Assembly (NCBI RefSeq): GCF_000427805.1
Contig: NZ_ATYS01000023.1
Coordinates: forward strand, 1,131-65,130
DNA: 64,000 nt
Origin: Budvicia aquatica DSM 5075 = ATCC 35567
GTDB lineage: Bacteria; Pseudomonadota; Gammaproteobacteria; Enterobacterales; Enterobacteriaceae
Direction of reading: 5' to 3'
Shown here: one piece after another, positions 1-8,100 of the stretch
How the letters are laid out: every line of letters starts with the position of its first letter
How positions within the stretch are numbered: the first letter of the stretch is position 1
Made by a program: the position numbers and the translations under genes
Notes under the pieces: generated by a model
Told to the model about the DNA's origin: nothing
The model's database searches: none
Seen by the model: the letters and a program-made list of their open reading frames with translations, nothing else

Positions 1-179
1 GGTGTATTTAGGTTTTACTTTATGTTTTCGCTAAAATAGCGCATCAAAAATAGTATTTATCGATAAAACAATAAATAGAATACTGTTAGGCATTACAAAT
101 GTGATTTTGGAACGGTGTTAGATAGGGGAGCGTGAAAAAGCTAAATTGGGGTAATCATACCAAATGCCTTAATAGATAC

Positions 180-629
180 TTATGCCTCCTCAATGCTGGT
201 CTTACACTGATAGATGTCATGGGAATGGTAACGGCAGAAGTTACGTTGCCAGAGGCTATACAGGGGGCCGTAGGCAGCAATAGGCTCAGGTGTCATACCA
301 AGCTGATACCCCAACTCCCGACTAAAGTCAAAATCAATGGCATACGTTGATTCTTGACCAAATGGTGTCGCCATATAGGTAAACTCGGTTACGTAACAGA
401 TATGCCAGTGATTTCCCTGTTTCCTTTCTAGTCTAATTTCCACAGGGCGGTAACCGCCCGTTTCTGCCGTATAGTCCGCATTGCTGTAATTGAGCGTAAT
501 GCTGAAGACTTTTGGGTGACGTTCGATAACGTTGGCCAGCAGGGTAATGAAGGGTTTAAAAATAGGTAAATCACAGGTAATAGTTAAGTGCGGTGCTTTT
601 CGTTTTAATCGGTTAGATTTTATTTTCAT
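180..629 (-). CDS. DUF2787-like hypothetical protein of an integrative element
   Basis: Encodes 149 aa with no signal peptide or membrane segment. The middle of the protein (about residues 55-115) has the pattern Y-x-AE-x-GGY-x-PVEIRL, then a Tyr-rich strand and an I-DFDFS-x-ELGYQ motif. I recall this arrangement from the DUF2787 family, whose members sit on integrative elements and prophages and have no known biochemical role. It lies downstream of the AlpA-like regulator gene on the same strand, inside the element that ends at 3457, so it is probably accessory cargo. The ATG at 629 has only a weak ribosome binding site. Family assignment is from memory of the motif; function is unknown. Confidence 0.6.
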   Translation of the reverse strand: MKIKSNRLKRKAPHLTITCDLPIFKPFITLLANVIERHPKVFSITLNYSNADYTAETGGYRPVEIRLERKQGNHWHICYVTEFTYMATPFGQESTYAIDFDFSRELGYQLGMTPEPIAAYGPLYSLWQRNFCRYHSHDIYQCKTSIEEA

Positions 630-659
630 GAATATGTCTCATTCTTATGGTTTGTTGTG

Positions 660-691
660 AACAAAAAGAGAGGTGGTTTTTGCCACCTCTC
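660..691 (-). terminator. Intrinsic terminator after the AlpA-like gene
   Basis: A perfect 9-bp stem (668-676 with 683-691, loop of 6) is followed on the minus strand by a run of five T. It sits 29 bases beyond the stop of the AlpA-like gene, so it should end or attenuate that transcript before the DUF2787-like gene. Confidence 0.6.
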
Positions 692-719
692 GGGTTTTAG
701 TCATATTTGGCGATTTATT

Positions 720-971
720 TTAGACCGGTGTGTGGCGTTGCATTAACCATTCATTCAGCGTTGACTCCAGCCAGCCAACAGATTTTTTACCTAATGGAAT
801 CTGTCGTGGAAATGTTGGGTCATACCGGGGTGATTTGGGATTGATCCAGTCGTATATTGTTGAGCGAGATATACCCATCTTTTTCACAACATCTTTCAAC
901 CTCAGTACTTTTAGTGGTAGTGCCGTGTTTGTGTTGTCAGGCATTTGCTGGGTATGGCTATGTAATAACAT
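720..971 (-). CDS. AlpA-family DNA-binding regulator
   Basis: Encodes 83 aa. Residues about 22-75 form a small winged-helix/MerR-like DNA-binding domain with the AlpA signature: LRLKDV, then GISRSTIYDWI, a Pro-rich FPRQIPLG stretch and W-L-x-x-x-x-x-EW near the end. AlpA-type proteins are usually activators of integrase or excision genes in P4-like satellites and genomic islands. The gene lies about 1.1 kb from the integrase in the same element, which fits that role. The ATG at 971 is preceded by AAGGAAAG at good spacing; an internal ATG at 944 would trim nine residues. The target promoter cannot be told from sequence alone. Confidence 0.85.
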   Translation of the reverse strand: MLLHSHTQQMPDNTNTALPLKVLRLKDVVKKMGISRSTIYDWINPKSPRYDPTFPRQIPLGKKSVGWLESTLNEWLMQRHTPV

Positions 972-1090
972 ATATCTTTCCTTCTATTTCACATGTTTGC
1001 TTCGGTGAGTTCATCTTGCCGACCTAGCTGAATGGTCTGTAGACTGGTAGTATTTTTTTTAATTAAGAACACTAGAAGGATTTACTTTTA

Positions 1091-1879
1091 ATGGAAAATA
1101 TGAACGAAAATTTTTTTGATGACGTATTTCAAGAGATGTTGGATGCTTTTGATGAACAGTATCGTAAATTAGGGGAACAGCTCGAAGAGGCTGGTGAAAG
1201 CGAATATCTGAATACCTTTCGCAACTGTAAGCAGGAGGCCATTGATGCACTTAAAGGATTCAAACTCAGAACGTTAAGTTGTCTTTGTGTTTACGAAGAA
1301 ATTGAAGGCTGGATGGTGGAGAAGCCTTTTGTATATAACAAAGAATTTAATGAAAGTATCTCAAGTCGTGTGCCTCGAGGCTTACTTTTTTATCGTCTGA
1401 ATAAATATCAATGTAGTTATTTACCTCTGGCAATGGAGTGTTTTTATTGGGGGCAGCATAAATATGATTCTTTGGAAAAAAAGGAAGGATGCCGAGTACT
1501 ACTTGATGCTTTCGTTTTTATAAGCTACTGCGTTGCTGGGGATGATAGCCGGAAATCACCAAAGTATTATTCATTAAAGAATAAGTTTGAATATGCAGAT
1601 AAAAAACAGAACTCAAGAAAAGGTGGGATGAAGCGACATGAACATTCTAACAACCTTAAAACTTGGATTAAAGAATATCTCAAGAAATATGTGCCAGAAG
1701 GTGGATGGATAACCAAAAAGGATGCTATTGATGCGTTCTTGTCTTACCTTGAAAAGGAATATCCAAAATGGTGGCGTGACAATCCCAATTCACTACACGA
1801 AACTATAACAACATGGGCAAGTGGAGATCTTAAAGCTGAATTTGATGAGGCGGTGATTAGAAAAAATAATATTAAATGA
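1091..1879 (+). CDS. Hypothetical protein of the integrative element
   Basis: Encodes 262 aa, acidic at the N-terminus and basic in the middle. I do not recognise a family. Residues 1-60 are predicted helical and rich in Glu/Gln. A Lys/Arg-rich linker (about 165-190, with KKQNSRKGGMKRHEH) leads to a C-terminal helical segment with W-x-x-KKDAIDAFL and KWW. That Lys/Arg-rich linker with its RKGG turn resembles linkers in other island-borne proteins that may bind nucleic acid, but this is only an impression. There is a plausible AGAAGGA site upstream of the ATG. It is transcribed toward the integrase and against the AlpA gene, and its stop overlaps a possible 40-aa frame. Confidence 0.7.
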   Translation: MENMNENFFDDVFQEMLDAFDEQYRKLGEQLEEAGESEYLNTFRNCKQEAIDALKGFKLRTLSCLCVYEEIEGWMVEKPFVYNKEFNESISSRVPRGLLFYRLNKYQCSYLPLAMECFYWGQHKYDSLEKKEGCRVLLDAFVFISYCVAGDDSRKSPKYYSLKNKFEYADKKQNSRKGGMKRHEHSNNLKTWIKEYLKKYVPEGGWITKKDAIDAFLSYLEKEYPKWWRDNPNSLHETITTWASGDLKAEFDEAVIRKNNIK

Positions 1880-1998
1880 TATCGTCGCTGGCGGGATTCA
1901 GTGCATCTCTTGCCTACGCCATTTATTCGGGACCTCGATTATTCGAACTTCTGCGTTTTTTACGTCAGTCTCTGACGCTTAAGGCAATACTTATATGA
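1876..1998 (+). CDS. Possible 40-aa hydrophobic peptide coupled to the upstream gene
   Basis: An ATG at 1876 overlaps the TGA of the preceding gene in an ATGA arrangement and opens a 40-codon frame ending in TGA at 1998. The peptide is hydrophobic with a basic C-terminal half (pattern LAGFSASLAYAIYSG, then RLFELLRFLRQ). The stop/start overlap suggests translational coupling, but there is no separate ribosome binding site and the frame is short enough to occur by chance. Confidence 0.25.
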   Translation: MISSLAGFSASLAYAIYSGPRLFELLRFLRQSLTLKAILI

Positions 1999-2025
1999 AA
2001 ATGGTTTTCGATGTAGATATAGCGG

Positions 2026-2053
2026 TAAAAAATAAAAGCGCCCCGAAAGGCGC
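2026..2053 (-). terminator. Integrase terminator
   Basis: On the minus strand a GCGCC stem (2049-2053 with 2038-2042, loop of 6) is followed by TTTTATTTTTT. It lies directly past the integrase stop at 2064, as expected for a Rho-independent terminator of that gene. Confidence 0.7.
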
Positions 2054-2063
2054 AGTGAAAATG

Positions 2064-3266
2064 TTATCCAACTGAAGAAAACACATAATTTGCCCATACC
2101 TGCATCATTGAACGGCGTTCATCCAGCAGGTCAGTGCGATGATAGGCTGCTTCAGATTTATTCTTAATCGTGTGGGCGAGGGCTCGCTCAGCTATATCAT
2201 GAGAATAGTGATGCTCACTACACCAATCTCGAAAGCTAGAACGAAATCCATGGGCGACGGCATAGCGGCCAGGAGTATCACTGATAGCCTTGGTTCTGCG
2301 CAGAAAAGAAGTCAGAACCATATCAGTCAGTACTATCTGCTTTCGTGGAGAGGGGAAGACTAGCTCTTCATGTAATCCTCTCATCTGCCTAAGTATTTCG
2401 ACAGCTTGGCTAGATAGTGGTATCCGATGCCTTATACCACTTTTCATGCGACCAGGGGGAATGGTCCAGATATTGCGTTTAAAATCGACCTCGGTCCAGC
2501 ACATGGCTCTAGCTTCACCTGAACGACTGGCGGTCAGAATCGTGAACAGTAGTAATGCGCGGGTAACGTTATAGCGCTCGTGACTATAGACGCGGGAGGC
2601 TAGGTATAAAGGTATGACCTTCCATGGCATGGCCGGTTGATGCTCTGTGCGTATACTAACGCTGACCTGCTGAGGAAGAAGGTGGTCAACGACATCGACT
2701 GGGTTAGCAGAGCAATGTCCGTGAGCCCATGCCCATTGCATGACTTTATGGATACGTTGCTTAACTCGACCGGCGGTTTCAGGGATCTTCATCCAGAAAG
2801 GGCGTAGTACGTCAGCCACATTTGCTGGGGTGATTTCGTTAAGATACACCGAGCCTAAGATGGGAAACACGTGCTGCTCAAGTGTGGATATCCATTGTTT
2901 ACCATGTTTCTGATTACGCCATCCGGGTAGCAATTCTGTGTGGACTTGTCTGGCGGCTTCTTCAAAGGTGGGAATAATAATTTTAGTGGTTTTTGCTTTT
3001 TTGAGCTCTAGAGGATCATATCCAGAGGCTAATTGTTCGCGCATGGTTTGCGCCAATCTAGCAGCTTCAGCAATGGTTATTTCAGGGTAACTACCCAGAC
3101 CGGCATTGCGACGTTTTTGGGTCACAGGGCTAACATAACGAAGAACCCATTTTCCACGGCCTTTTGTCGAGGACGGATGAAGAGCTAGGCCCGTGACTCC
3201 ACCATGTGGAAGTGGCTTGTCATCAGGCTTAATGTGACGAGCTTTAGTATCAGTAAGTAGTGCCAT
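2064..3266 (-). CDS. Tyrosine recombinase (P4-type integrase)
   Basis: Encodes 400 aa, the usual length for this class. The N-terminus (about 1-90) is an Arm-DNA-binding domain of the DUF4102 type (LTDTKARHIKP, then LGSYPEITIAEAA), followed by a core-binding domain and a catalytic domain. Visible active-site residues are Arg248 (TASRSGEA), His339 and Arg342 (HGFRSSFRDW), His365 (ALAH) and the nucleophile Tyr375 (AAYHR). All expected residues are present, so the enzyme looks intact. It catalyses site-specific integration and excision of the element. The gene reads away from the att fragment at 3441-3457, with only 174 bases between. That spacer holds three short direct repeats that could be arm sites. 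Confidence 0.95.
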   Translation of the reverse strand: MALLTDTKARHIKPDDKPLPHGGVTGLALHPSSTKGRGKWVLRYVSPVTQKRRNAGLGSYPEITIAEAARLAQTMREQLASGYDPLELKKAKTTKIIIPTFEEAARQVHTELLPGWRNQKHGKQWISTLEQHVFPILGSVYLNEITPANVADVLRPFWMKIPETAGRVKQRIHKVMQWAWAHGHCSANPVDVVDHLLPQQVSVSIRTEHQPAMPWKVIPLYLASRVYSHERYNVTRALLLFTILTASRSGEARAMCWTEVDFKRNIWTIPPGRMKSGIRHRIPLSSQAVEILRQMRGLHEELVFPSPRKQIVLTDMVLTSFLRRTKAISDTPGRYAVAHGFRSSFRDWCSEHHYSHDIAERALAHTIKNKSEAAYHRTDLLDERRSMMQVWANYVFSSVG

Positions 3267-3289
3267 GAGCTGAAAACTCCACTATTTTA

Positions 3290-3320
3290 AGTATGCCGCC
3301 AGTATGCCATTCAGTATGCC
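3290..3320. repeat. Three direct repeats of AGTATGCC, possible integrase arm sites
   Basis: AGTATGCC occurs at 3290, 3301 and 3313, spaced by 11 and 12 bases, in the gap between the integrase start and the tRNA-derived junction. Short direct repeats spaced about one helical turn apart next to an integrase gene are typical of arm-type binding sites. Binding is inferred from position only. The repeats could also serve autoregulation of int. Confidence 0.5.
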
Positions 3321-3440
3321 ATTAACAAGAGGCTTAGTTAATATAAGGTTAAGTTGTATTGGACGAAAATTTGGGTAATGTGGCAGTATGGCTGGGTTGG
3401 TACGATGGAATTGGTTTGTATTGGACTCATACATGGCAGA

Positions 3441-3457
3441 CGTCCGTTCCGCCACTA
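3441..3457 (+). other. Attachment-site copy: 3' end of tRNA-Asp (aspU remnant)
   Basis: The 17 bases at 3441-3457 are identical to 9046-9062, the 3' end of the intact tRNA-Asp plus the next bases. Upstream of 3441 the match stops abruptly, so no complete tRNA is present. In E. coli K-12 a tRNA-Asp (aspU) follows the rrnH 5S gene just before the yafD region, so this is best read as the distal junction of an element inserted in aspU. The restored tRNA would then lie left of the window. The identity is direct; the history is inference. Confidence 0.8.
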
Positions 3458-3462
3458 AAATT

Positions 3463-3494
3463 AAAAGGCCAACCTTACGGTTGGCCTTTTTGCT
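3463..3494 (+). terminator. Terminator of the original aspU/rRNA transcript
   Basis: A 12-bp perfect stem (3463-3474 with 3479-3490), a TTAC loop and a T-rich tail immediately follow the tRNA-Asp remnant. This is a strong intrinsic terminator. Its place suggests that it once ended the rRNA/tRNA operon; it now ends whatever is read out of the element. Confidence 0.85.
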
Positions 3495-3663
3495 TTTGTT
3501 CAAAAATGATATCCTATCTCTAAACACTCATTTACTCCTTTCTTATCGAGTATCGTCGTCGCATATTTTCATATAACCTAACCTCAATTCAGATTTTATG
3601 AATTAGGTGACATGGCTATTGGCGTTAATGAATGTACATGCACAAAAGAGGTAGTTAAGTCAC

Positions 3664-4434
3664 GTGCCGAAACCTACATATGCGCTTAGATATACAGCAA
3701 AAAATCCAGCAGAACGAATATTTCCTCATTCGGAAAGTTCTTCCGGCGTTGTTTTACCCGGAACGGGTCTATTGCAAGTTATGGTCTGGAATATATTTAA
3801 GCAGCAGCGGACTGACTGGTTAAATGTATTAAATAACCATGCATTAGACAGTCAGCTTGTGCTTTTGCAAGAGGCTCAGACCACGCCTGAATTAATCAAT
3901 TTTGCGACTGATAATTATCTGGCGGCCGATCAGGTTCCCGCAATTATAATGCCTCAGTCAGCCTATGGCGTGATGACGCTGGCTTCAGCTAACCCAGTCT
4001 ACTGTTGCCCACTACGGGAGCGTGAGCCGCTTCTGCGCCTGTCTAAATCAGCATTAATTACAGTGTATCCGCTAGATGACGGCCGGCAGTTGATGGTGGT
4101 AAATATCCATGCCGTCAACTTTAGCTTCGGCGTTGATATCTATCAGCAGCAGTTGAAGCCGATTGGTGAGCAAATTTTGCAACATCGCGGACCCGTCATA
4201 TTGGCCGGAGACTTTAATACCTGGAGCCGCCAACGTTTGTATTCGTTATATCGTTTTTCGACTCTGACAGGGTTACAGGAGGTTCGTTTTCCGAATGATA
4301 GGCGTAAGAAAGTATTTGGCAGGCCGTTGGATTTCGTTTTTTATCGAGGGTTACAGGTTGCAGATGCATTAGTGCTAGAAACGCTGGCGTCAGATCATAA
4401 TCCGTTAATCGTTAAATTCCACGCTAATCCATAG
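3664..4434 (+). CDS. yafD: YafD endonuclease/exonuclease/phosphatase-family protein
   Basis: Encodes 256 aa, close to the 266 of E. coli YafD. The EEP fold is visible: VMVWNI at the start of the domain (about residue 40), LLQEAQTT with the metal-binding Glu, [18 protein letters not shown] with the Asp-Asn pair, and the closing LASDHNPL with the catalytic Asp-His. Other members of the superfamily cut phosphodiesters in a Mg2+-dependent way; the substrate of YafD is not established. The start is a GTG at 3664, since an in-frame TAG lies just upstream and a GAGG lies about 10 bases before it. The gene is single and convergent with mltD. Its TAG stop is the loop of a long palindrome. Confidence 0.93.
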   Translation: MPKPTYALRYTAKNPAERIFPHSESSSGVVLPGTGLLQVMVWNIFKQQRTDWLNVLNNHALDSQLVLLQEAQTTPELINFATDNYLAADQVPAIIMPQSAYGVMTLASANPVYCCPLREREPLLRLSKSALITVYPLDDGRQLMVVNIHAVNFSFGVDIYQQQLKPIGEQILQHRGPVILAGDFNTWSRQRLYSLYRFSTLTGLQEVRFPNDRRKKVFGRPLDFVFYRGLQVADALVLETLASDHNPLIVKFHANP

Positions 4435-4449
4435 TGGATTAGCGTGGAA
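4417..4449. terminator. Perfect 15-bp palindrome between convergent yafD and mltD
   Basis: The arms 4417-4431 and 4435-4449 are perfectly complementary with a 3-base loop. The loop is exactly the TAG stop codon of yafD. It lies 7 bases from the mltD stop, so it can act on both transcripts. The tails on both sides are only weakly T-rich, so it may stabilise mRNA 3' ends as much as terminate. Confidence 0.6.
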
Positions 4450-4455
4450 GCAATT

Positions 4456-5991
4456 TTATCGCTTATATAACGTTAGCGAGTCACCCGGCTGTAGGTTATG
4501 TACATCAGCCAATGCGGAGTTCCAGTCTAAAACATCGTTAATATCGACATTGTGGCGCTTGGCTATGCTTGTCAGTGAGTCCCCTTTACGTACCCGATAT
4601 GTAATCGGACGCTTACGGTTACTATTGCTAACGATCTGTAAAGGCTGACCTATTTTCAGTTTGCTATTTTTAGCCATTTTATTCCAAAGCTGAATATCGC
4701 TGGCTTTGACATTATGACGTTTAGCAATTGATGATAAGGTATCGCCTTTGCGGACGGTATACTTAGTTTTAGATATCGCCTGTTTAGAGGCGTTTTGGGC
4801 TACTTGGGTCTGTTGCGCCGCTATTTGGCTGATATATTCGCCAGAAATTGGCAAAGTAATGATCTGACCCACAGATATCTGAGCGGTTAATTCGTTGGCC
4901 TGGCGAATATCTTGCGCAGCAATACCATAACGTTTTGCTAAGATCTCAACCGTTTCTCCCTTAACAACTCGATGTTGACCCCAATTCACTAAGTTCAGTT
5001 CACCATTGCTCAATGATTCTTTCAACTGCTTGGCATTATCAATAGGCAGCATGATCGAGTGAGGACCATCCGGTGCTGTAATATTATGCTTATAGCCTGC
5101 ATTGTATGTTTTGAGCTTTTGTAACGGCATTCCTGCCATTTTTGCAGCCTGAGTTAACTCAATTTGCTGACCAACTTCAATGCGGGTTAATGCCCGGGTT
5201 ATGGTGCTGTTGGGCAATGAAATGTTATAGCGTTCCTGATGCTTAATCATGTCGCTTAGGGCGAGCAGCTTAGGAACATAAAGAGAGGTTTCTTTAGGTA
5301 AACTTAACGACCAATAGTCGGTAGGGCGCCCCTTAGATTGATTGTCTTTTATTGCTCGAAGAACTCGGCCTTCACCACAGTTGTAGGCGGCGATTGTTTG
5401 AAGCCAGTCGCCTTCAAACATACCGTTCAGGCGCTCCAGCATATCCAGCGCGGCCGTTGTAGACTCGGCGACGTCTCTGCGACCGTCATACCATTTGTCT
5501 TGTTTCAGACCGTAGTAAAGACCCGTTGTTGGCACAATCTGCCATAAACCAGCAGCACGTGCTGATGAGGTGGCATTTGGGTTAAAAGCGCTCTCCACTA
5601 TGGGTAATAGTACCAGTTCCATCGGCATATCACGTTCTTTGATTTGGCTGATGATCCAGTACATATACGGTTCAGCCCGCAATGTCACATCGTGGAGATA
5701 GCTCTTATGCTTTAAGTAGTACTCTTTTTGAACGCGAATCCGGTCATTATCCGGAATCTCCATCTTCAGCTCTTCGCTGACTACTTTCCAGATATTCTTC
5801 TCTGTTTGGCCATCGTCATTCATAAGCCAATCGATATTATCTACCTGAGAAGTTGCTGTGAAAAAGTCACTGGCTGAAGACAAATTCTGATCTACTTGAG
5901 GTAATTGTGAGACATCTTTATTTGTTGCCTGACAACCGACAAGTAGCACAGAGGCGAATAAGATCGCTCTTGCCTTCATGTATCGATTCAT
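4456..5991 (-). CDS. mltD: Membrane-bound lytic murein transglycosylase D
   Basis: Encodes 511 aa. A lipoprotein signal ends in LLVGC with Cys20 as the lipidation site. The SLT domain (about 105-235) contains the catalytic Glu133 in LPIVESAFNP, the AGLWQIVP motif and AAYNCGEGRV. Three LysM repeats follow (about 342-384, 408-452 and 464-508). It cleaves the glycan strand of peptidoglycan to 1,6-anhydro ends, probably from the outer membrane inner face. The K-12 enzyme is 452 aa with two LysM modules, so the third module accounts for the extra length. The gene is single, reads toward yafD and is separated from gloB by a short gap, the same order as in E. coli. Confidence 0.96.
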   Translation of the reverse strand: MNRYMKARAILFASVLLVGCQATNKDVSQLPQVDQNLSSASDFFTATSQVDNIDWLMNDDGQTEKNIWKVVSEELKMEIPDNDRIRVQKEYYLKHKSYLHDVTLRAEPYMYWIISQIKERDMPMELVLLPIVESAFNPNATSSARAAGLWQIVPTTGLYYGLKQDKWYDGRRDVAESTTAALDMLERLNGMFEGDWLQTIAAYNCGEGRVLRAIKDNQSKGRPTDYWSLSLPKETSLYVPKLLALSDMIKHQERYNISLPNSTITRALTRIEVGQQIELTQAAKMAGMPLQKLKTYNAGYKHNITAPDGPHSIMLPIDNAKQLKESLSNGELNLVNWGQHRVVKGETVEILAKRYGIAAQDIRQANELTAQISVGQIITLPISGEYISQIAAQQTQVAQNASKQAISKTKYTVRKGDTLSSIAKRHNVKASDIQLWNKMAKNSKLKIGQPLQIVSNSNRKRPITYRVRKGDSLTSIAKRHNVDINDVLDWNSALADVHNLQPGDSLTLYKR

Positions 5992-6050
5992 TTGTTGATT
6001 AAAAGTCGAGCGATAATACTTTGCTTAGCAAGATAACTCAACTAAAAGCA

Positions 6051-6806
6051 TTAGTAATTGTCTTTCATTGACCGTAATCGCTCAAAAACTTGCCAAGTTT
6101 CAATACTTGGAACGTTCATTCCTAACTTTCTTTGTAAATCAACCTCATGGCATCGTAAAAAAAGATTAATCTTTCTTTCTAATTGCAGCTCTGTTGGTAT
6201 AGAAGCTTGTCCTTGTGCGCGTAACAGTTCGATTTGTTGCTGATATGTTTCAATTTCGATGTTTTCAGGTAAAACTGAATGCGCAAAACGTAAATTTGAC
6301 AGTGTATATTCGTGAGCGCAGCACACTTTTGTTGAATCGGGTAGTGAGGCTAATTTTTGTAGCGAGTGATACATTTGCTTAGCCGTGCCTTCAAAGATTC
6401 TTCCGCATCCGGCAGAAAATAGCGTGTCACCACAAAATAAATAAGGCTCAGAGTAGTAGGCTACATGCCCGAGGGTATGCCCGGGAACTTCAGTAACGCT
6501 GAACTGAATAGTACCAATGCTGAGTTTATCTCCCTCTTTTACAATTATCTGGGCGCCTTTGTTACGGGTTTCTTCCGGACCATAAACCTTTAGCTCTGGA
6601 TATTGTCTAACTAGTTCAGCAACGCCACCGGTATGATCGTTATGGTGATGGGTTAAGAGAATGGCCGTTGGCGCTAAATTCTGTTGTATTAATGCATCAA
6701 TAACGGGCTTAGCTTCACCGGGATCCACAATAATCGTTGTAGGGTTATTGTTGGTTAACAGCCAAATGTAATTGTCTTGAAATGCCGGAATCCTGATAAG
6801 ATGCAT
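6051..6806 (-). CDS. gloB: Hydroxyacylglutathione hydrolase (glyoxalase II)
   Basis: Encodes 251 aa, the same length as the E. coli protein. The metallo-beta-lactamase metal site [10 protein letters not shown] is at residues 52-61, with the further ligands in [10 protein letters not shown] and [17 protein letters not shown], and the glyoxalase II C-terminal substrate-binding helix region ([13 protein letters not shown]) after it. It hydrolyses S-D-lactoylglutathione to D-lactate and glutathione, the second step of methylglyoxal detoxification in the cytoplasm. It is divergent from yafS, with 44 bases between the starts, so the two promoters must lie in or overlap those coding ends. Confidence 0.97.
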   Translation of the reverse strand: MHLIRIPAFQDNYIWLLTNNNPTTIIVDPGEAKPVIDALIQQNLAPTAILLTHHHNDHTGGVAELVRQYPELKVYGPEETRNKGAQIIVKEGDKLSIGTIQFSVTEVPGHTLGHVAYYSEPYLFCGDTLFSAGCGRIFEGTAKQMYHSLQKLASLPDSTKVCCAHEYTLSNLRFAHSVLPENIEIETYQQQIELLRAQGQASIPTELQLERKINLFLRCHEVDLQRKLGMNVPSIETWQVFERLRSMKDNY

Positions 6807-6850
6807 GATAGCCCCTGATTTTTAGATGAAGATAACAGAGATAATACGTC

Positions 6851-7573
6851 ATGAGAGCTGCCCGTACCTCAAAGATTTTATCACCGCCATCATCTTGGGA
6901 TGAACTCTCTTACGGTAATTCTTATCGCAAGGCTTTAGAGCAACAGCTTGAACCTTGGTTGCCCAGACTATTCGGTTTTCATCTGATGAAGTTAGGCAGA
7001 CTGAGTGCATTATTAGATACTCAATCTTGTATGGTCTCGCATCATTTTAATGTTGCTTCTTCCGGTTGTGATATTCAGGTATACGCAGATAGCTTCCAGT
7101 TACCTTTTCTAGATAAAACTATTGATGCCTGTTTATTGGCCAATACTCTGTCTTATTCGGAAGATCCTCACCGTATTTTGCGTGAAGTGGATCGGGTTTT
7201 AATTGATGATGGTTGGTTAATTATGAGTGGCTTTAACCCCTTTAGTATTGTCGGGGGAATGAAGCTGATTCCATTTATCAGAAATCGCCACCCTTACTGC
7301 TGTCGCGTATTCAGCAAAATGCGCATGATTGACTGGTTAAGCCTGCTAAATTATGAGGTATTGCACCATTCACATTTTCAGGTGGTGCCATGGGGGCCTC
7401 AAGGGCGATCGCTACTGAGTGCCCATATTCCTGCAGTAGGATGTCAGACTTTAATTATTGCCCGTAAGCGGACTATTCCATTGACACCGAATCCGCTTTT
7501 GGCATTTCAAAAGCGATTTCGTGTTAGCCGCGGGGCCGTCGGTGCAACGAAAGATATGCATAATGAAAAATAG
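6851..7573 (+). CDS. yafS: YafS, SAM-dependent methyltransferase-like protein
   Basis: Encodes 240 aa with a class I methyltransferase-like core. The segment LPFLDKTIDACLLANTLSYS (about 82-101) followed by DPHRILREVDRVLIDDGWLIMSGFNP is the typical motif II/III layout of methyltransferases. The usual glycine-rich motif I is weak: residues 45-72 lack a clear GxGxG. The substrate is unknown. Position and neighbours (divergent from gloB, convergent with rnhA, whose stop is 11 bases away) are those of E. coli yafS, which supports the name. The ATG at 6851 starts MRAARTSK and is the first in frame after gloB. Confidence 0.9.
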   Translation: MRAARTSKILSPPSSWDELSYGNSYRKALEQQLEPWLPRLFGFHLMKLGRLSALLDTQSCMVSHHFNVASSGCDIQVYADSFQLPFLDKTIDACLLANTLSYSEDPHRILREVDRVLIDDGWLIMSGFNPFSIVGGMKLIPFIRNRHPYCCRVFSKMRMIDWLSLLNYEVLHHSHFQVVPWGPQGRSLLSAHIPAVGCQTLIIARKRTIPLTPNPLLAFQKRFRVSRGAVGATKDMHNEK

Positions 7574-7584
7574 CGTATTTCTCA

Positions 7585-8052
7585 CTATGCATCTGGTTGG
7601 TAACCTTCATCTTTAAGCGTTGGTTGCTCTGCTGCAGTTCTGGCTAGTTGGTCACAACGTTCATTTTCTTCATGACCTGAGTGGCCCTTGACCCAACGCC
7701 AGTCAATAGTATGTCGAGTAATTGCTTCATCGAGACGTAGCCATAAATCAACATTCTTGACGGGCTTTTTGTCACTGGTTTTCCAACCACGTTTTTTCCA
7801 GTTATGTATCCAGCTCATGATACCCTGACGGACGTATTGGCTATCGGTACTAAGAATGACATTGCATGGCGATGTAAGAGACTCAAGCGCCGTAATAGCG
7901 GCTAAAAGCTCCATTCGATTGTTGGTGGTAAGAAAATAACCTGCGCTAAGGGTTTTCTCATGCTGTTTATAGCGTAAAATAGCACCATAGCCTCCGGGGC
8001 CGGGATTACCCAGACAGGAGCCATCGGTGAATATTTCTACCTGTTTTTGCAT
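7585..8052 (-). CDS. rnhA: Ribonuclease HI
   Basis: The start at 8052 gives 155 aa, the exact length of E. coli RNase HI, and the protein begins M[20 protein letters not shown]. A longer in-frame reading to 8193 exists, but it overlaps dnaQ and adds residues foreign to the family. The DEDD active site is visible: Asp10 (FTDGS), Glu48 (NRMELLAA), Asp70 (LSTDSQY) and Asp134 near the C-terminus. The enzyme degrades RNA in RNA:DNA hybrids (R-loops, primers). It is divergent from dnaQ with 48 bases between starts. In E. coli the two genes have overlapping face-to-face promoters in this gap, and the same is likely here. Confidence 0.97.
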   Translation of the reverse strand: MQKQVEIFTDGSCLGNPGPGGYGAILRYKQHEKTLSAGYFLTTNNRMELLAAITALESLTSPCNVILSTDSQYVRQGIMSWIHNWKKRGWKTSDKKPVKNVDLWLRLDEAITRHTIDWRWVKGHSGHEENERCDQLARTAAEQPTLKDEGYQPDA

Positions 8053-8100
8053 CTCTGGTAGACTCGTCATTAAGTTTAAAAACGGTAAGTCTGACACAAA

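Noticed and set aside
3282-3527. 81-codon frame on the minus strand across the att region
   Set aside because: It crosses the tRNA remnant and the terminator, so it cannot be a real gene.
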